Below are positions 36,006 through 45,580 of a DNA stretch of 64,000 nt, piece by piece (position 1 is the stretch's first letter; each line of letters starts with the position of its first letter). A program made the translations under genes and the position numbers. The stretch is from Glycocaulis alkaliphilus (GTDB lineage Bacteria; Pseudomonadota; Alphaproteobacteria; Caulobacterales; Maricaulaceae): NCBI RefSeq assembly GCF_004000605.1, contig NZ_CP018911.1, forward strand, positions 558,001-622,000, in the 5' to 3' direction. A model generated the notes under the pieces. That model did not search any database and was not told where the DNA came from. It saw only the letters and a list, made by a program, of their open reading frames with translations.

Positions 36006-37835
36006 TTGAATACTGTACTTTTCGTGCCCTATTTCAGACCGGACGATCCAGCGCGACGGGCAGAGATCGAGCTGTGTCTTGAAAAGAACAAGGCCAATCC
36101 GGCTCTGCACAGCATATGCCTTATCGTTGACGAGCCTGGGCATGAGCATCTGGCCACTGATCGTGTAAAGATTTACCGTGTTGAATCCCGCCCGACCTAC
36201 CGGGACTGGGTAGAGCTGAGCTATCTGTACGCGCCCGACGCCATATCGCTGCTCGCGAACGCCGACATATATTTTCTGGACGATGTGCCCCGCCTTGCAG
36301 AGATATTCGCCAATGACCCCTCCGGTTTTGTCGCGCTAAGCCGCTATGATGGCCACAACACTGAGCTGGTCCGGCATCCAAACCCGCATTGGTCACAAGA
36401 CAGCTGGGCGTTCCTTCCACGTGCCTGCCGCAACCAGAGCCGCGATGCGCAGCTCGGTTTCCCGCTGGGTGTGCCAAGGTGTGACAACAAGGTAGCCTAC
36501 GTGTTCGCTGCTTACGGGCACCATGTCTACAATCCATGCAACCATATACGGTCGGTTCATGTCCATGAGAGTGCCATCCGGTCCTACTCCAAGAAGGGGG
36601 ACATGCGGATAGTCGGCGGGGTGGCGATGGTTCATCCTTGCGAATCTCTCATCGCCCCTTCTAACCTCGATTTCGAACTCTGGCCGGTGCGACCCGAGCT
36701 GTTCCAGTCGGTGACTGTCAATAAGTCGTTGGGTAAATGGGCCAAAGAGCTAGAGCTTTCGATCCCGGAAACCCAGCCACTGATCGAATCTGTGCTACCC
36801 GGCACGCTAGGAGCTGCAGAGCCGACAAAGCGCTTGCCACAGGAAGGTGGGGGTCTGTTTGCGGACGGAAATCTTGCTGGTTTTGATGCGCACTGGCAGC
36901 ATCCCGCGATTACCGAGCAACACGCATTCAACAGGCTGAAGGCACTTGCGCCAAGAGAAAGTAGTGTTGCGTATCTTGGATTTCCCTGGGCGACCCTCAT
37001 AGATGTCAGCAACCACAACAAACAGGACGAGCAGCGCCGGACGCTATTGCGTGCAGCGCTCGATAGCTGCGCGGACCGGCTGAAAGGTTACGGTCGCATC
37101 GCAACTGTCTGCCAGCACATTCATATGAAGCAATATGCTTCGCTTCTATCCGAGGCGGGCGTCACCGATGTGTTCTGGTCTCACGCGGTAACAGACGAGC
37201 CGGAGATTGCAGAGCACGGACTCACCATTCATCCTTTTCCGTTATATCCGGTGCAGGCTTGCGATGGCCGGGGGGTTAGCTATGAAGCTCGCCGCTACCT
37301 GTTTTCTTTTGTCGGCGCCAAGGCGACCCCGATTTATCTAAGCCAGGCACGGACCCATATTATCGAAGAGCTCGCGAGTCATCCGATGGGGCTAGTTCGC
37401 GAACGCGCCACCTGGCACTATAATCGTATCGTTTACGACTCCCAGATTCTCAGACGGGTCGAGGCCAATTCGGTGCTTTTGGATGAGGCGGCGTCTGAGG
37501 AGTTCAGGGAGGTCATGCGTCAGAGCGTCTTTACCCTTTGCCCCTCTGGCACCGGACCGAACTCGATACGGCTCTGGGAAGCAATCTGTAGTGATTCAAT
37601 TCCGGTAGTGATGGCGGAGACGTATCGCCACCCCGGTAGCGGTAGCCTGTGGCGTGAGGCTGTGGTCGAGTGCGGCGAGGACCGTCAGAGTATCGCCGAG
37701 CTGCCAGAGCGCCTGGCAGAGATAGCCGGCGACGCCCGCGCGCTATTAAAACGCCGGGCCGCCTTGCGTATGCTGGCGTTGCGCTACGGGCCGGACAGCT
37801 TCGTTGCGGATATCGTCTCTATCATGCGAAGCTAA
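36006..37835 (+). CDS. Two-domain exostosin-like glycosyltransferase
   Basis: A 609-residue protein. Residues about 1-230 form an N-terminal domain (VLFVPYFRPDDPARRAEIEL; LLANADIYFLDDVPRLAEI with a DXD-like acidic pair; SQDSWAFLPR) that looks like a separate GT-A-type module. Residues about 290-600 form an exostosin-like GT-B module (FTLCPSGTGPNSIRLWEAIC, then SDSIPVVMAETYRHPG). Eukaryotic heparan synthases also combine GT47 with a second glycosyltransferase domain, so a bifunctional polymerase is an attractive inference. The start is TTG 36006 with GGGAG 8 bases upstream. Confidence 0.68.
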   Translation: MNTVLFVPYFRPDDPARRAEIELCLEKNKANPALHSICLIVDEPGHEHLATDRVKIYRVESRPTYRDWVELSYLYAPDAISLLANADIYFLDDVPRLAEIFANDPSGFVALSRYDGHNTELVRHPNPHWSQDSWAFLPRACRNQSRDAQLGFPLGVPRCDNKVAYVFAAYGHHVYNPCNHIRSVHVHESAIRSYSKKGDMRIVGGVAMVHPCESLIAPSNLDFELWPVRPELFQSVTVNKSLGKWAKELELSIPETQPLIESVLPGTLGAAEPTKRLPQEGGGLFADGNLAGFDAHWQHPAITEQHAFNRLKALAPRESSVAYLGFPWATLIDVSNHNKQDEQRRTLLRAALDSCADRLKGYGRIATVCQHIHMKQYASLLSEAGVTDVFWSHAVTDEPEIAEHGLTIHPFPLYPVQACDGRGVSYEARRYLFSFVGAKATPIYLSQARTHIIEELASHPMGLVRERATWHYNRIVYDSQILRRVEANSVLLDEAASEEFREVMRQSVFTLCPSGTGPNSIRLWEAICSDSIPVVMAETYRHPGSGSLWREAVVECGEDRQSIAELPERLAEIAGDARALLKRRAALRMLALRYGPDSFVADIVSIMRS

Positions 37836-37931
37836 TTGCGCCGCTTTCCGGCGCAAGAATCCGCTTCTCGCCATCTACCGGCGAGGCTGGACCTAACATG
37901 CTGATGTAGCGCAATCGAAGGACCCTTTCTG

Positions 37932-38771
37932 ATGAACCATGATCCGGTATTCACCCACTTTCGTCCTTCAGAGGTGGTAGCAGACGGTGTTTCGGTTTAC
38001 GACTTTCTTGGTGTCAAAACAGACACGCGATTCAAGAAGGCTTGGGTTCAATTTGCTGCTCCTGCCGGGAAGGCCGTTCAGGCCCGTCTTCCAGCATTTA
38101 ACGAGCACTATCCGGACTGGGTTCTGACGCTGGAGAGCGTCCTGCGGGCAAGTGGCACCTATCGGGTGGCCGAGCTTGGTGCTGGCTGGGGTACCTGGTC
38201 GTCAATCGCCGCTGCGGCTGCCCGGACCCGGCCGCAGATCAGCGGCGTCGAAGTCGTCGCGCTGGAGGCCGACCCCACGCACCATAAATGGCTCCAGCAG
38301 CACTTCGCCGTGAATGGACTGAAAGCCGATGGTGTGCATCTGGTTCATGGCGCAATATCAAAAGAACGAGGCCAGGCCCGCTTCCCGGTCATTGAAAATC
38401 CTGATGAAGATTATGGCGCGTCGCTGAGGCAGGTGAATAATGGTGGCGACTTTATAGTCGTTGACTCATTTATTCTCGAAGACGTCATATCAAAGTTTAC
38501 CGGTGCCGTCGATTTTATGCATGTTGATATTCAGGGCGCGGAGTATGATGTTATTCCCGACAATATGGATTTGCTTAAACGGTCTGTGAAGTCAATCATG
38601 ATCGGGACGCATATATCACTGCAACATCACGAAGGAATGAGAGACAGGTTTCTGGAGCGCGGCTGGCGCGAGCGGATGAATTATCCACGGATGGCCTTAT
38701 GCGACACCCCCTATGGAAAAATTCAGTTCGGTGACGGCGTTCTGGGATTCGAAAATCCTGACCTTTTCTGA
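37932..38771 (+). CDS. FkbM family methyltransferase
   Basis: A 279-residue protein. VAELGAGWGTWSSIAAAAAR is motif I of a class I methyltransferase, VVALEADPTHHKWLQQHF the acidic strand, and FMHVDIQGAEYDVIPDNMD the FkbM core. IGTHISLQHHEGMRDRFLERG is a typical C-terminal helix. Start ATG 37932 with AAGGA 9 bases upstream. It follows the exostosin-like gene after 96 bp and precedes gmd, so it probably methylates a sugar of the same glycan. Confidence 0.8.
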   Translation: MNHDPVFTHFRPSEVVADGVSVYDFLGVKTDTRFKKAWVQFAAPAGKAVQARLPAFNEHYPDWVLTLESVLRASGTYRVAELGAGWGTWSSIAAAAARTRPQISGVEVVALEADPTHHKWLQQHFAVNGLKADGVHLVHGAISKERGQARFPVIENPDEDYGASLRQVNNGGDFIVVDSFILEDVISKFTGAVDFMHVDIQGAEYDVIPDNMDLLKRSVKSIMIGTHISLQHHEGMRDRFLERGWRERMNYPRMALCDTPYGKIQFGDGVLGFENPDLF

Positions 38772-38976
38772 CAATTCGGCCTCGCAAATCCTGCCGGCTT
38801 GCGCCGCCCTAGGTATGGCGCGCGGGTCTGGCAGCTGACACAGGCCAATGAGGATTCGCTGCGGTCGCTTTGCCGACCGCAGAATGTGTTGTAGCACACG
38901 CGCAGGACAGGGTAATCAGCGCCGGGTTACCGGGCAGAACCGGATAACAGATGCAAATTCGAATTACGAGGAAAGC

Positions 38977-40047
38977 ATGACCGCAAAGACGGCTTTGATC
39001 ACCGGAGTTACCGGCCAGGACGGTGCTTACCTGTCCCGCTTGTTGCTGGAAAAAGGCTATATCGTTCATGGCGTAAAGCGCCGCTCATCCTCGTTCAATA
39101 CCGGCCGGATCGATGATCTTTACATGGATCCTCACGCCGATGATGTGCGCTTCTTTCTGCATTACGGCGATCTGACGGATTCAACCAATCTCATCCGCCT
39201 CGTTCAGGAAGTGCAGCCCGACGAAATCTATAATCTGGGCGCGCAGAGCCACGTGCAGGTGAGCTTCGAGACACCGGAATACACGGCCAATTCAGACGCG
39301 ATGGGAGCGCTGCGCATACTCGAGGCGATGCGCATTCTGGGGCTGGAAAAGAAGACCCGCTTCTACCAGGCATCGACCTCCGAGCTCTATGGCAAGGTGC
39401 AGGAGATTCCCCAGAAGGAAACCACGCCCTTCTACCCGCGAAGCCCGTATGCCGCTGCCAAGCTCTATGCCTACTGGATCACCGTGAACTACCGTGAATC
39501 CTACGGCATGCACGCCTCTAACGGCATATTGTTCAATCATGAAAGCCCGATGCGCGGCGAGACCTTCGTCACCCGCAAGATCACGCGCGCCGTTGCAGGT
39601 ATCAAGCTCGGCTATCAGGACAAGATCTATCTGGGTAATCTGGATGCCCAGCGCGACTGGGGGCATGCGCGCGACTATGTTGAGGGAATGTGGCGCATTC
39701 TCCAGCAGGACGAGCCGGATGATTACGTGCTGGGCACCGGCGAGATGTACTCGGTGCGCGAATTCGTCGAGCGGGCATTTGCCCATATCGGTGTCGAGAT
39801 CGAGTGGCGCGGCAAGGGCGTGGACGAGACCGGTGTCGACAAGGCGACCGGGGTAACCCGGGTTGTTGTTGATCCACGATATTTCCGCCCGGCCGAAGTC
39901 GAGCTTCTGCTGTCGGACCCGACGAAAGCCCGCGAAAAGCTCGGCTGGCAGGCCACGACACCGTTCTCCGAGCTGGTGCGCGAAATGGTGACCGAAGACC
40001 TGAAAACGGTTGCTCGCGAGCAGGACCGCCATGACCGCCATGGCTGA
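38977..40047 (+). CDS. gmd: GDP-mannose 4,6-dehydratase
   Basis: A 356-residue short-chain dehydrogenase converting GDP-D-mannose to GDP-4-keto-6-deoxymannose. [20 protein letters not shown] binds [23 protein letters not shown] is diagnostic for Gmd; [16 protein letters not shown] carries the catalytic Thr and Ser region; [16 protein letters not shown] has the YxxxK pair; [17 protein letters not shown] and [16 protein letters not shown] complete the signature. Start ATG 38977 with GAGGAA just before it. Coupled with fcl by overlap. Confidence 0.97.
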   Translation: MTAKTALITGVTGQDGAYLSRLLLEKGYIVHGVKRRSSSFNTGRIDDLYMDPHADDVRFFLHYGDLTDSTNLIRLVQEVQPDEIYNLGAQSHVQVSFETPEYTANSDAMGALRILEAMRILGLEKKTRFYQASTSELYGKVQEIPQKETTPFYPRSPYAAAKLYAYWITVNYRESYGMHASNGILFNHESPMRGETFVTRKITRAVAGIKLGYQDKIYLGNLDAQRDWGHARDYVEGMWRILQQDEPDDYVLGTGEMYSVREFVERAFAHIGVEIEWRGKGVDETGVDKATGVTRVVVDPRYFRPAEVELLLSDPTKAREKLGWQATTPFSELVREMVTEDLKTVAREQDRHDRHG

Positions 40048-40993
40048 TACTCCCGCCGTCATCTACCCGCTCGAAGGCAAGCGGGTCTGGGTCGCGGGTC
40101 ATCGTGGCATGGTCGGCTCCGCGCTGGTGCGGCGGCTCGAACGGGAGAACCCGGCCGAGATACTCAAGGTTACCCGCCAGGAGGTCGACCTGCGTGACCC
40201 GGCGGCTGTCCGCTCATGGCTGGAAACGGCGCGCCCAGAGGCCGTGTTCGTGCCGGCCGCGAAGGTGGGCGGCATTCTGGCGAATGACACCTATCCGGCC
40301 GACTTCCTCTACGACAACCTGATGATCGCAGCGAACATCATTCATGCGGCCCACGAGACCGGTGTGGAGAAGCTGCTCTTCCTCGGGTCGTCGTGCATCT
40401 ATCCGAAATTCGCTGATCAGCCCATCGTGGAAGAGGCGCTGCTCACCGGCGCGCTGGAGCCGACCAACGAGTGGTACGCGATCGCCAAGATTGCAGGGAT
40501 CAAGCTTTGCCAGGCTTACCGCAAGCAGCATGGCGCAGATTTCATCTCGGCCATGCCCACCAATCTCTACGGCCCCGGCGACAATTACGACCTTCAGAGT
40601 TCCCACGTGATACCGGCGCTCATCCGCAAGGCGCACGAGGCGAAACGCGCTGGCGCACCCTCCATGGAGATATGGGGCACCGGCACGCCGCGCCGGGAGT
40701 TTCTGCATGCTGATGATTGCGCCGATGCGCTTGTTCATCTGATGAAGGTCTATTCGGCGCCCGAACACGTGAACGTCGGATCGGGGACGGATGTAACCAT
40801 TGAGGAGCTGGCGCGCCTCGTCATGGCCGTGGTCGGGTTTGAAGGTGAGCTCACCAAGGATCTCTCCAAGCCTGATGGCACGCCGAGAAAGCTGATGAGT
40901 GCAGACCGGCTGCGCGCGCTGGGCTGGAAGCCTTCGATAGGCCTTCGTGAGGGGCTAGAAAATGCAAACGCTTGCTATATTGAAACTATTTAG
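40031..40993 (+). CDS. fcl: GDP-L-fucose synthase
   Basis: A 320-residue epimerase/reductase that turns the Gmd product into GDP-L-fucose. [19 protein letters not shown] binds [19 protein letters not shown] and [12 protein letters not shown] carry the catalytic Ser, Tyr and Lys; [13 protein letters not shown] and [16 protein letters not shown] are standard. ATG 40031 has AGGA 5 bases upstream and overlaps the gmd stop by 17 bases; ATG 40040 is an alternative. With gmd it shows that the cell can make GDP-fucose for this glycan. Confidence 0.96.
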   Translation: MTAMADTPAVIYPLEGKRVWVAGHRGMVGSALVRRLERENPAEILKVTRQEVDLRDPAAVRSWLETARPEAVFVPAAKVGGILANDTYPADFLYDNLMIAANIIHAAHETGVEKLLFLGSSCIYPKFADQPIVEEALLTGALEPTNEWYAIAKIAGIKLCQAYRKQHGADFISAMPTNLYGPGDNYDLQSSHVIPALIRKAHEAKRAGAPSMEIWGTGTPRREFLHADDCADALVHLMKVYSAPEHVNVGSGTDVTIEELARLVMAVVGFEGELTKDLSKPDGTPRKLMSADRLRALGWKPSIGLREGLENANACYIETI

Positions 40994-41089
40994 CAGGCGG
41001 CCGCCTTCGCGGAGGATCGTCGTTTCGTGATCGCAAGCCGTTTCGTGGTCAAAATACTGGTCGGCCAATTCTAATGACGCTCGGTCTCG

Positions 41090-42976
41090 TCATCCCAGCC
41101 GCCCCGACCGGCGCAGCAAAGCGATAATGCGGTCAGCGGCCTCTTCGGCGCTGATCGTCGCCGTTTCCACGTGCAGCTCGGGGGTCTCAGGCGCCTCGTA
41201 AGGGCTGTCAAAGCCGGTGAAGTTCTTGATCTCCCCCGCTTTGGCCTTCTTGTAGAGGCCTTTGGGATCGCGCTGCATGCACACCTCGATGGGTGCATCG
41301 ACGAAGACTTCGATAAACTCGTCCTCTTCCACCAGCTCGCGCACCATCTGACGTTCGGCCCGGAAGGGGGAGATGAAGGAGCAGGTGACGATCAGCCCGG
41401 CATCAACAAAGAGCCGTGCCACCTCGCCGATCCGGCGGATGTTCTCCACCCGGTCGCCTTCGGTGAAACCGAGATCGCGGTTCAGCCCGTGGCGCACATT
41501 GTCGCCATCAAGCGAGTAGGTGTGGTGTCCAGCCTCAGCCAGGCGGCGCTCGACGATATTGGCGATGGTCGACTTGCCGGCACCGGAAAGCCCTGTAAAC
41601 CACAACACGGCCGGCTTCTGGGCCTTGAGCCCGGCCCGGCGTGTCTTGTCCACATCCATCTGGTGGGTATGGATGTTGGTCGCCCGGCGCAGCGCAAAGC
41701 GGATCATGCCCGCCCCGACGGTCTGGTTGGTATACCGGTCGATGAGGATGAACGAGCCGGTATCGCGGATCTCATGGTAGGGATCAAAGGCGATGGCACG
41801 GCTGGTGGACAGATTGCACTGGCCGATACCGTTCATGCCCAGCTCCTTGGCCGGGATGTGCTCGTAGGTGTTTACATCAACACCGTATTTCAGCTCCGTC
41901 ACCGAAACCGGGGTTACCTGCCCGCCGGCTTTGAGCAGGTATGAGCGGCCGGGATGCATGGCATCTTCATGCATCCAGAGCACTTCAGCGGCGAACTGGC
42001 TGGCGACTTCCGGGCGATCCTGGGTGCCGGTCAGCATATCGCCGCGGATAATGTCGATTTCCGCATCGAGCACGAGGGTCACCGCTTCGCCTGCGCTGGC
42101 CTCTTCCAGATCGCCATCGGCGGTGACGATGCGGGCGACCCTTGCCTTCTGGCCGCTTGATGCGACGACGATTTCATCGCCCGGCTGCACCGTGCCGGAC
42201 ACGATTGTTCCGGAGAAGCCGCGGAAATCGAGATTGGGCCGGTTCACCCACTGGACAGGGAAGCGGAACGGCCCCGAACGCGCATCGGTCTCGGTGTCGA
42301 TATCCTCAAGCAGTTCCAGCAGCGTCGGCCCGTCATGCCAGTCCATCGCCTCCGAACGGCTGGTGACATTGTCGCCATAGCGCGCGGACATCGGGATCGG
42401 TGTGATCGTCTCGAAGCCGAGATTTTCCACCTTCGCGAGATAGTTCGAGACGATCTCGTGGAAGCGGGCACGCGAATGACCGGCAAGGTCCATCTTGTTG
42501 ATCGCCAGCACGACATGGCGGATGCCCATCATGTGCGCGATGTAGGAATGGCGCAGGGTCTGCACGAGGACGCCCTTGCGCGCATCAACAAGGATGATCG
42601 CGAGGTCGGCGGTCGATGCGCCGGTCGCCATGTTGCGCGTATATTGCTCGTGGCCGGGTGTGTCTGCGACGACAAACTTGCGCTTGTCGGTGGAAAAGAA
42701 CCGGTAGGCGACGTCGATCGTGATACCCTGCTGGCGCTCGGCCTCGAGCCCGTCCAGCAGGAGCGCGAAATCGATCTCCTCGCCGGTGGTGCCGTGCTTT
42801 CTTGAGTCCTTTTCCAGCGTGGACAGCTGGTCTTCGAAGATCAGCTTGGAATCGTAGAGCAGCCGCCCGATCAGGGTGGACTTGCCGTCATCGACTGAGC
42901 CACAGGTGATAAAGCGGAGCACTCCGCGATCACCGGTTCGCGTGAGACGCGAAATCACATCAGCGCGCACATCCAT
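41090..42976 (-). CDS. cysNC: Bifunctional sulfate adenylyltransferase subunit 1 / APS kinase (CysN/C, NodQ type)
   Basis: A 628-residue fusion. The CysN GTPase part (about 1-430) has GSVDDGKSTLIGRLLYD, ADTPGHEQYTRNMATGAS and LAINKMDLAGH. The APS kinase part (about 440-628) has WFTGLSGAGKSTIANIVERR and SLDGDNVRHGLNRDLGF. With CysD it makes APS from sulfate and ATP, then phosphorylates it to PAPS. It starts 2 bp after cysD. NodQ-type fusions serve sulfation of Nod factors in rhizobia as well as assimilation; three sulfotransferase genes nearby suggest a sulfation role here. Confidence 0.96.
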   Translation of the reverse strand: MDVRADVISRLTRTGDRGVLRFITCGSVDDGKSTLIGRLLYDSKLIFEDQLSTLEKDSRKHGTTGEEIDFALLLDGLEAERQQGITIDVAYRFFSTDKRKFVVADTPGHEQYTRNMATGASTADLAIILVDARKGVLVQTLRHSYIAHMMGIRHVVLAINKMDLAGHSRARFHEIVSNYLAKVENLGFETITPIPMSARYGDNVTSRSEAMDWHDGPTLLELLEDIDTETDARSGPFRFPVQWVNRPNLDFRGFSGTIVSGTVQPGDEIVVASSGQKARVARIVTADGDLEEASAGEAVTLVLDAEIDIIRGDMLTGTQDRPEVASQFAAEVLWMHEDAMHPGRSYLLKAGGQVTPVSVTELKYGVDVNTYEHIPAKELGMNGIGQCNLSTSRAIAFDPYHEIRDTGSFILIDRYTNQTVGAGMIRFALRRATNIHTHQMDVDKTRRAGLKAQKPAVLWFTGLSGAGKSTIANIVERRLAEAGHHTYSLDGDNVRHGLNRDLGFTEGDRVENIRRIGEVARLFVDAGLIVTCSFISPFRAERQMVRELVEEDEFIEVFVDAPIEVCMQRDPKGLYKKAKAGEIKNFTGFDSPYEAPETPELHVETATISAEEAADRIIALLRRSGRLG

Positions 42977-42978
42977 CT

Positions 42979-43959
42979 CTAGAAATATCCCTCGCGCTTT
43001 TTCTTTTCCATCGACCCGGCTTCGTCATGGTCGATCAACCTGCCCGAACGTTCCGAGGTGCGGGCGGTCAGCATTTCCATCACCACCTCTTCCAGTGTCA
43101 CTGCCGCCGACTCGATGGCGCCCGTCAGCGGATAGCAACCCAGCGTGCGGAAGCGGACGAGACGCATCTGCGCCTCCTCGCCCGGCGCGAACACGAACCG
43201 GTTGTCATCGACCATGAGAAGCTGGCCATCGCGCTCGACCACGGGGCGTTCCGCCGCGAGATAGAGCGGCACGATGGGAATGTTCTCTTCAAGGATGTAT
43301 TGCCAGATATCAAGCTCGGTCCAGTTCGATAACGGGAAGACCCGGATCGATTCGCCCTGCCGGATCCGCGTGTTGTAGGTCCGCCAGAGTTCGGGGCGCT
43401 GATTGCGTGGCTCCCAGCCATGAGCGGAATCACGGAACGAGAAGATGCGTTCCTTGGCGCGCGATTTTTCCTCGTCGCGGCGTGCGCCGCCAAAGGCCGC
43501 ATCATAGCCGTGCCGGTTCATGGCCGCGCGCAGGGCCTCGGTCTTCATTACCTGGGTGTGCAGGTTGGACCCGCTGGCGAACGGGCTGATGCCGCGTTTG
43601 AGACCGTCCTCGTTGATTTCCACGCGCATCTCAAGACCCAGCGCCTCGGCCAGGGCGTCGCGATAGGTGATCATGTCGCGGAATTTCCACGTCGTATCGA
43701 CGTGCTGCAGCGGGAAGGGCGGGCGCGAAGGATAGAAGGCTTTCAGCGCCAGATGCAGCATCACGGCTGAATCCTTGCCTATCGAATACAGCATGACCGG
43801 GTTGGCAAACTCGGCCGCCACCTCGCGCATGATGTGGATGGACTCCGCTTCAAGCGCCTTCAGGTGCTCGGACAGGGGCAGCTTGCCCGTCCGCGGTTTC
43901 CCGAAGCTCGCCGCATAGTCCGCGATACGTGCGATTATCGCGTTCCTGTCGGTCGTCAT
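42979..43959 (-). CDS. cysD: Sulfate adenylyltransferase subunit 2 CysD
   Basis: A 326-residue PP-loop ATP pyrophosphatase-type protein. [19 protein letters not shown] opens the core, [18 protein letters not shown] is the PP-loop, [20 protein letters not shown] is the CysD signature and the end [10 protein letters not shown] is conserved. It forms the ATP sulfurylase with CysN, whose gene follows after 2 bp. The ATG lies one base after the stop of a 67-codon gene, indicating coupled translation with it. Confidence 0.97.
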   Translation of the reverse strand: MTTDRNAIIARIADYAASFGKPRTGKLPLSEHLKALEAESIHIMREVAAEFANPVMLYSIGKDSAVMLHLALKAFYPSRPPFPLQHVDTTWKFRDMITYRDALAEALGLEMRVEINEDGLKRGISPFASGSNLHTQVMKTEALRAAMNRHGYDAAFGGARRDEEKSRAKERIFSFRDSAHGWEPRNQRPELWRTYNTRIRQGESIRVFPLSNWTELDIWQYILEENIPIVPLYLAAERPVVERDGQLLMVDDNRFVFAPGEEAQMRLVRFRTLGCYPLTGAIESAAVTLEEVVMEMLTARTSERSGRLIDHDEAGSMEKKKREGYF

Positions 43960-43960
43960 G

Positions 43961-44164
43961 TCACTCTGACCCCATAATTTGTCCGACTCGGTCGGAAAAT
44001 TGCCCCGCGCCGACAGGCCTCTGGAGGCTGTGCTGGATTTCCTTGCCCCGCAGGCAGATCAAGGCTGCGATTTCATGATGCGCCGGTCGAATGAGAAACG
44101 CACGGGCAAAGGTGAGCCAATACACTTCCGCCGCACGACCGGTGGGTGCAACCCAGTTGCTCAT
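43961..44164 (-). CDS. Small unknown protein coupled to cysQ and cysD
   Basis: A 67-residue protein starting [20 protein letters not shown]. The ATG overlaps the cysQ stop as ATGA, and its TGA ends one base before the cysD start, so it fits exactly between two genes of one operon. That arrangement is strong evidence for a real gene although I recognise no family. The sequence is mildly hydrophobic in the first half ([15 protein letters not shown], then HEIAALICL) and basic overall, without a clear membrane helix or signal peptide. A regulator or small partner of sulfate activation is possible but unproven. Confidence 0.65.
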   Translation of the reverse strand: MSNWVAPTGRAAEVYWLTFARAFLIRPAHHEIAALICLRGKEIQHSLQRPVGAGQFSDRVGQIMGSE

Positions 44165-44979
44165 AACCGCACGTGACTGTCTGGCGCTGAGGGCAAGCGG
44201 CCCCGCGCCACAAAGCAACCATTGAGATAACCTTGCTCGGTCTTGCCATAGAGGAAGGGCGAGCCGTCCGGCCCGGTAACGCTGCCCCCGGCCGCGATCA
44301 GGACCGCGTGCCCGGCGCCGGTATCCCACTCCATCGTCGGCCCGAAGCGCGGGTAAAGGTCGGCCTTGCCTTCGGCAACGAGACAGAATTTGAGAGACGA
44401 GCCGGCGTTCACCGCAGCGGCCGCGCCCTGGGATAGCGCGAATGCACGTGTCCGCTCGTCAGCGTGTGACCGGCTCATCACCGCCACCCGTTCGGTCTCC
44501 GGCATGACACGGGCCTTGAGCGGTGCCAGGGTGGCATCATCCAGCCTGCTGCCCGGCGCGGCATCTCCGGACAGTCCGGCCCGTCCACCCAGGTAGATCC
44601 GCTTCAGTGCTGGCGCATACACGCACCCTGCAACCGGTACGCGCCCGGAAATCAGAGCGATGTTGATCGTGAACTCGCCATTGCGATTGATGAATTCCTT
44701 GGTGCCGTCGACCGGATCGACCAGCAGAAACTCGCGTTCGATATCAGGACGAAAGCCGGCCGAAAAACTCTCTTCAGCCAGAACCGGTACGCCTGGCATC
44801 ACCTTGGCAAGTGCCTCCAGGATAACGGCCTCGGCGCGCGTATCGGCCGCCGTGACGGGAGAGCGGTCGTCCTTGGAGGTGACGACGAACCCGCTGTCGT
44901 AAACGTCCATGACCTCGATAGCGGCCTTCAGGCATATGTCGGCAAAGCTGCGGGCAAGCGCATCATGCTCGAGAGACAA
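44161..44979 (-). CDS. cysQ: 3'(2'),5'-bisphosphate nucleotidase CysQ
   Basis: A 272-residue member of the inositol-monophosphatase fold. VPVLAEESFSAGF, LLVDPVDGTKEFINRNGEFT and PTMEWDTGAGHAVLIAAGG supply the metal-binding residues in the CysQ pattern. It hydrolyses PAP, the inhibitory by-product of sulfotransferases and PAPS reductase, to AMP. I choose TTG 44979, with AAGGA 6-7 bases upstream; the open frame continuing to 45306 is shadow. It is the first sulfur gene of the operon cysQ-small gene-cysD-cysNC. Confidence 0.93.
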   Translation of the reverse strand: MSLEHDALARSFADICLKAAIEVMDVYDSGFVVTSKDDRSPVTAADTRAEAVILEALAKVMPGVPVLAEESFSAGFRPDIEREFLLVDPVDGTKEFINRNGEFTINIALISGRVPVAGCVYAPALKRIYLGGRAGLSGDAAPGSRLDDATLAPLKARVMPETERVAVMSRSHADERTRAFALSQGAAAAVNAGSSLKFCLVAEGKADLYPRFGPTMEWDTGAGHAVLIAAGGSVTGPDGSPFLYGKTEQGYLNGCFVARGRLPSAPDSHVRL

Positions 44980-45079
44980 GGCGGTTCCTTTCAACGATGT
45001 CCGCCGGAATGGCGATTGCAGGTGTGTGCACACCCCGCGTTGCGCGATGGAAATCCCAGCAATAGGGATAATCGGCCAT

Positions 45080-45580
45080 TCATTCCAGTGCTTCGATAAT
45101 TCTGAGCAGGGCTTTTTCCTTTTCGAGGAGGGCTTTTCCGGCCTTGCCTGCACCGAAGGCGATGAGGGCCTTTTCCAGGCGGGCATATTCGGCCTTGGTG
45201 AAATAGAGAAGCACGCAGCGCGTGCGGCCCTGGTCTTCCAGCCCGCGCAAGGCCCGTGACAGATTGCGCACCGTTTCGGTTTCGGCCAGATGCATGAGCC
45301 CTTCAAGCGTCTCTGGCTCCTCCACCGCGGTCAGCAGAAGCAGCTTGGTCCAGCCGATCCGCTCAAGGCGGGCCTTGTCGGGATAGCCTGCAAAATGCTG
45401 CGCGATGCGGATGAGATAATAGGCCTTGCGCCGGCTGATCCAGGCCTCCTCCAGCCAGGTCCTGAAGGCCTCCGGATCACTGGTCTTCAGTTCCACCAGC
45501 ATGGTGCCGAGCGGCAGGAAGTGGCGGTCAGGATTGCGGGCCAGGACAAGGGCGTCCTGATAGAGTTGCTGTTCAGTCAT
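45080..45580 (-). CDS. Unknown protein, second of a paralogous pair
   Basis: A 166-residue soluble, helix-rich protein. WISRRKAYYLIRIAQHFAG resembles a helix-turn-helix-like or DUF3102-like helical segment. IGWTKLLLLTAVEEPETLEG and LAETETVRNLSRALRG align with the upstream neighbour (IGWPKLRLITAV; LAKTLPVEVLAGVLG), so the two are paralogs. ATG 45580 overlaps the end of the upstream gene by 8 bases. There is a highly charged Lys/Glu C-terminus. No function can be assigned. DNA-binding or partition-like roles are possible given the repeats upstream of the operon. Confidence 0.65.
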   Translation of the reverse strand: MTEQQLYQDALVLARNPDRHFLPLGTMLVELKTSDPEAFRTWLEEAWISRRKAYYLIRIAQHFAGYPDKARLERIGWTKLLLLTAVEEPETLEGLMHLAETETVRNLSRALRGLEDQGRTRCVLLYFTKAEYARLEKALIAFGAGKAGKALLEKEKALLRIIEALE

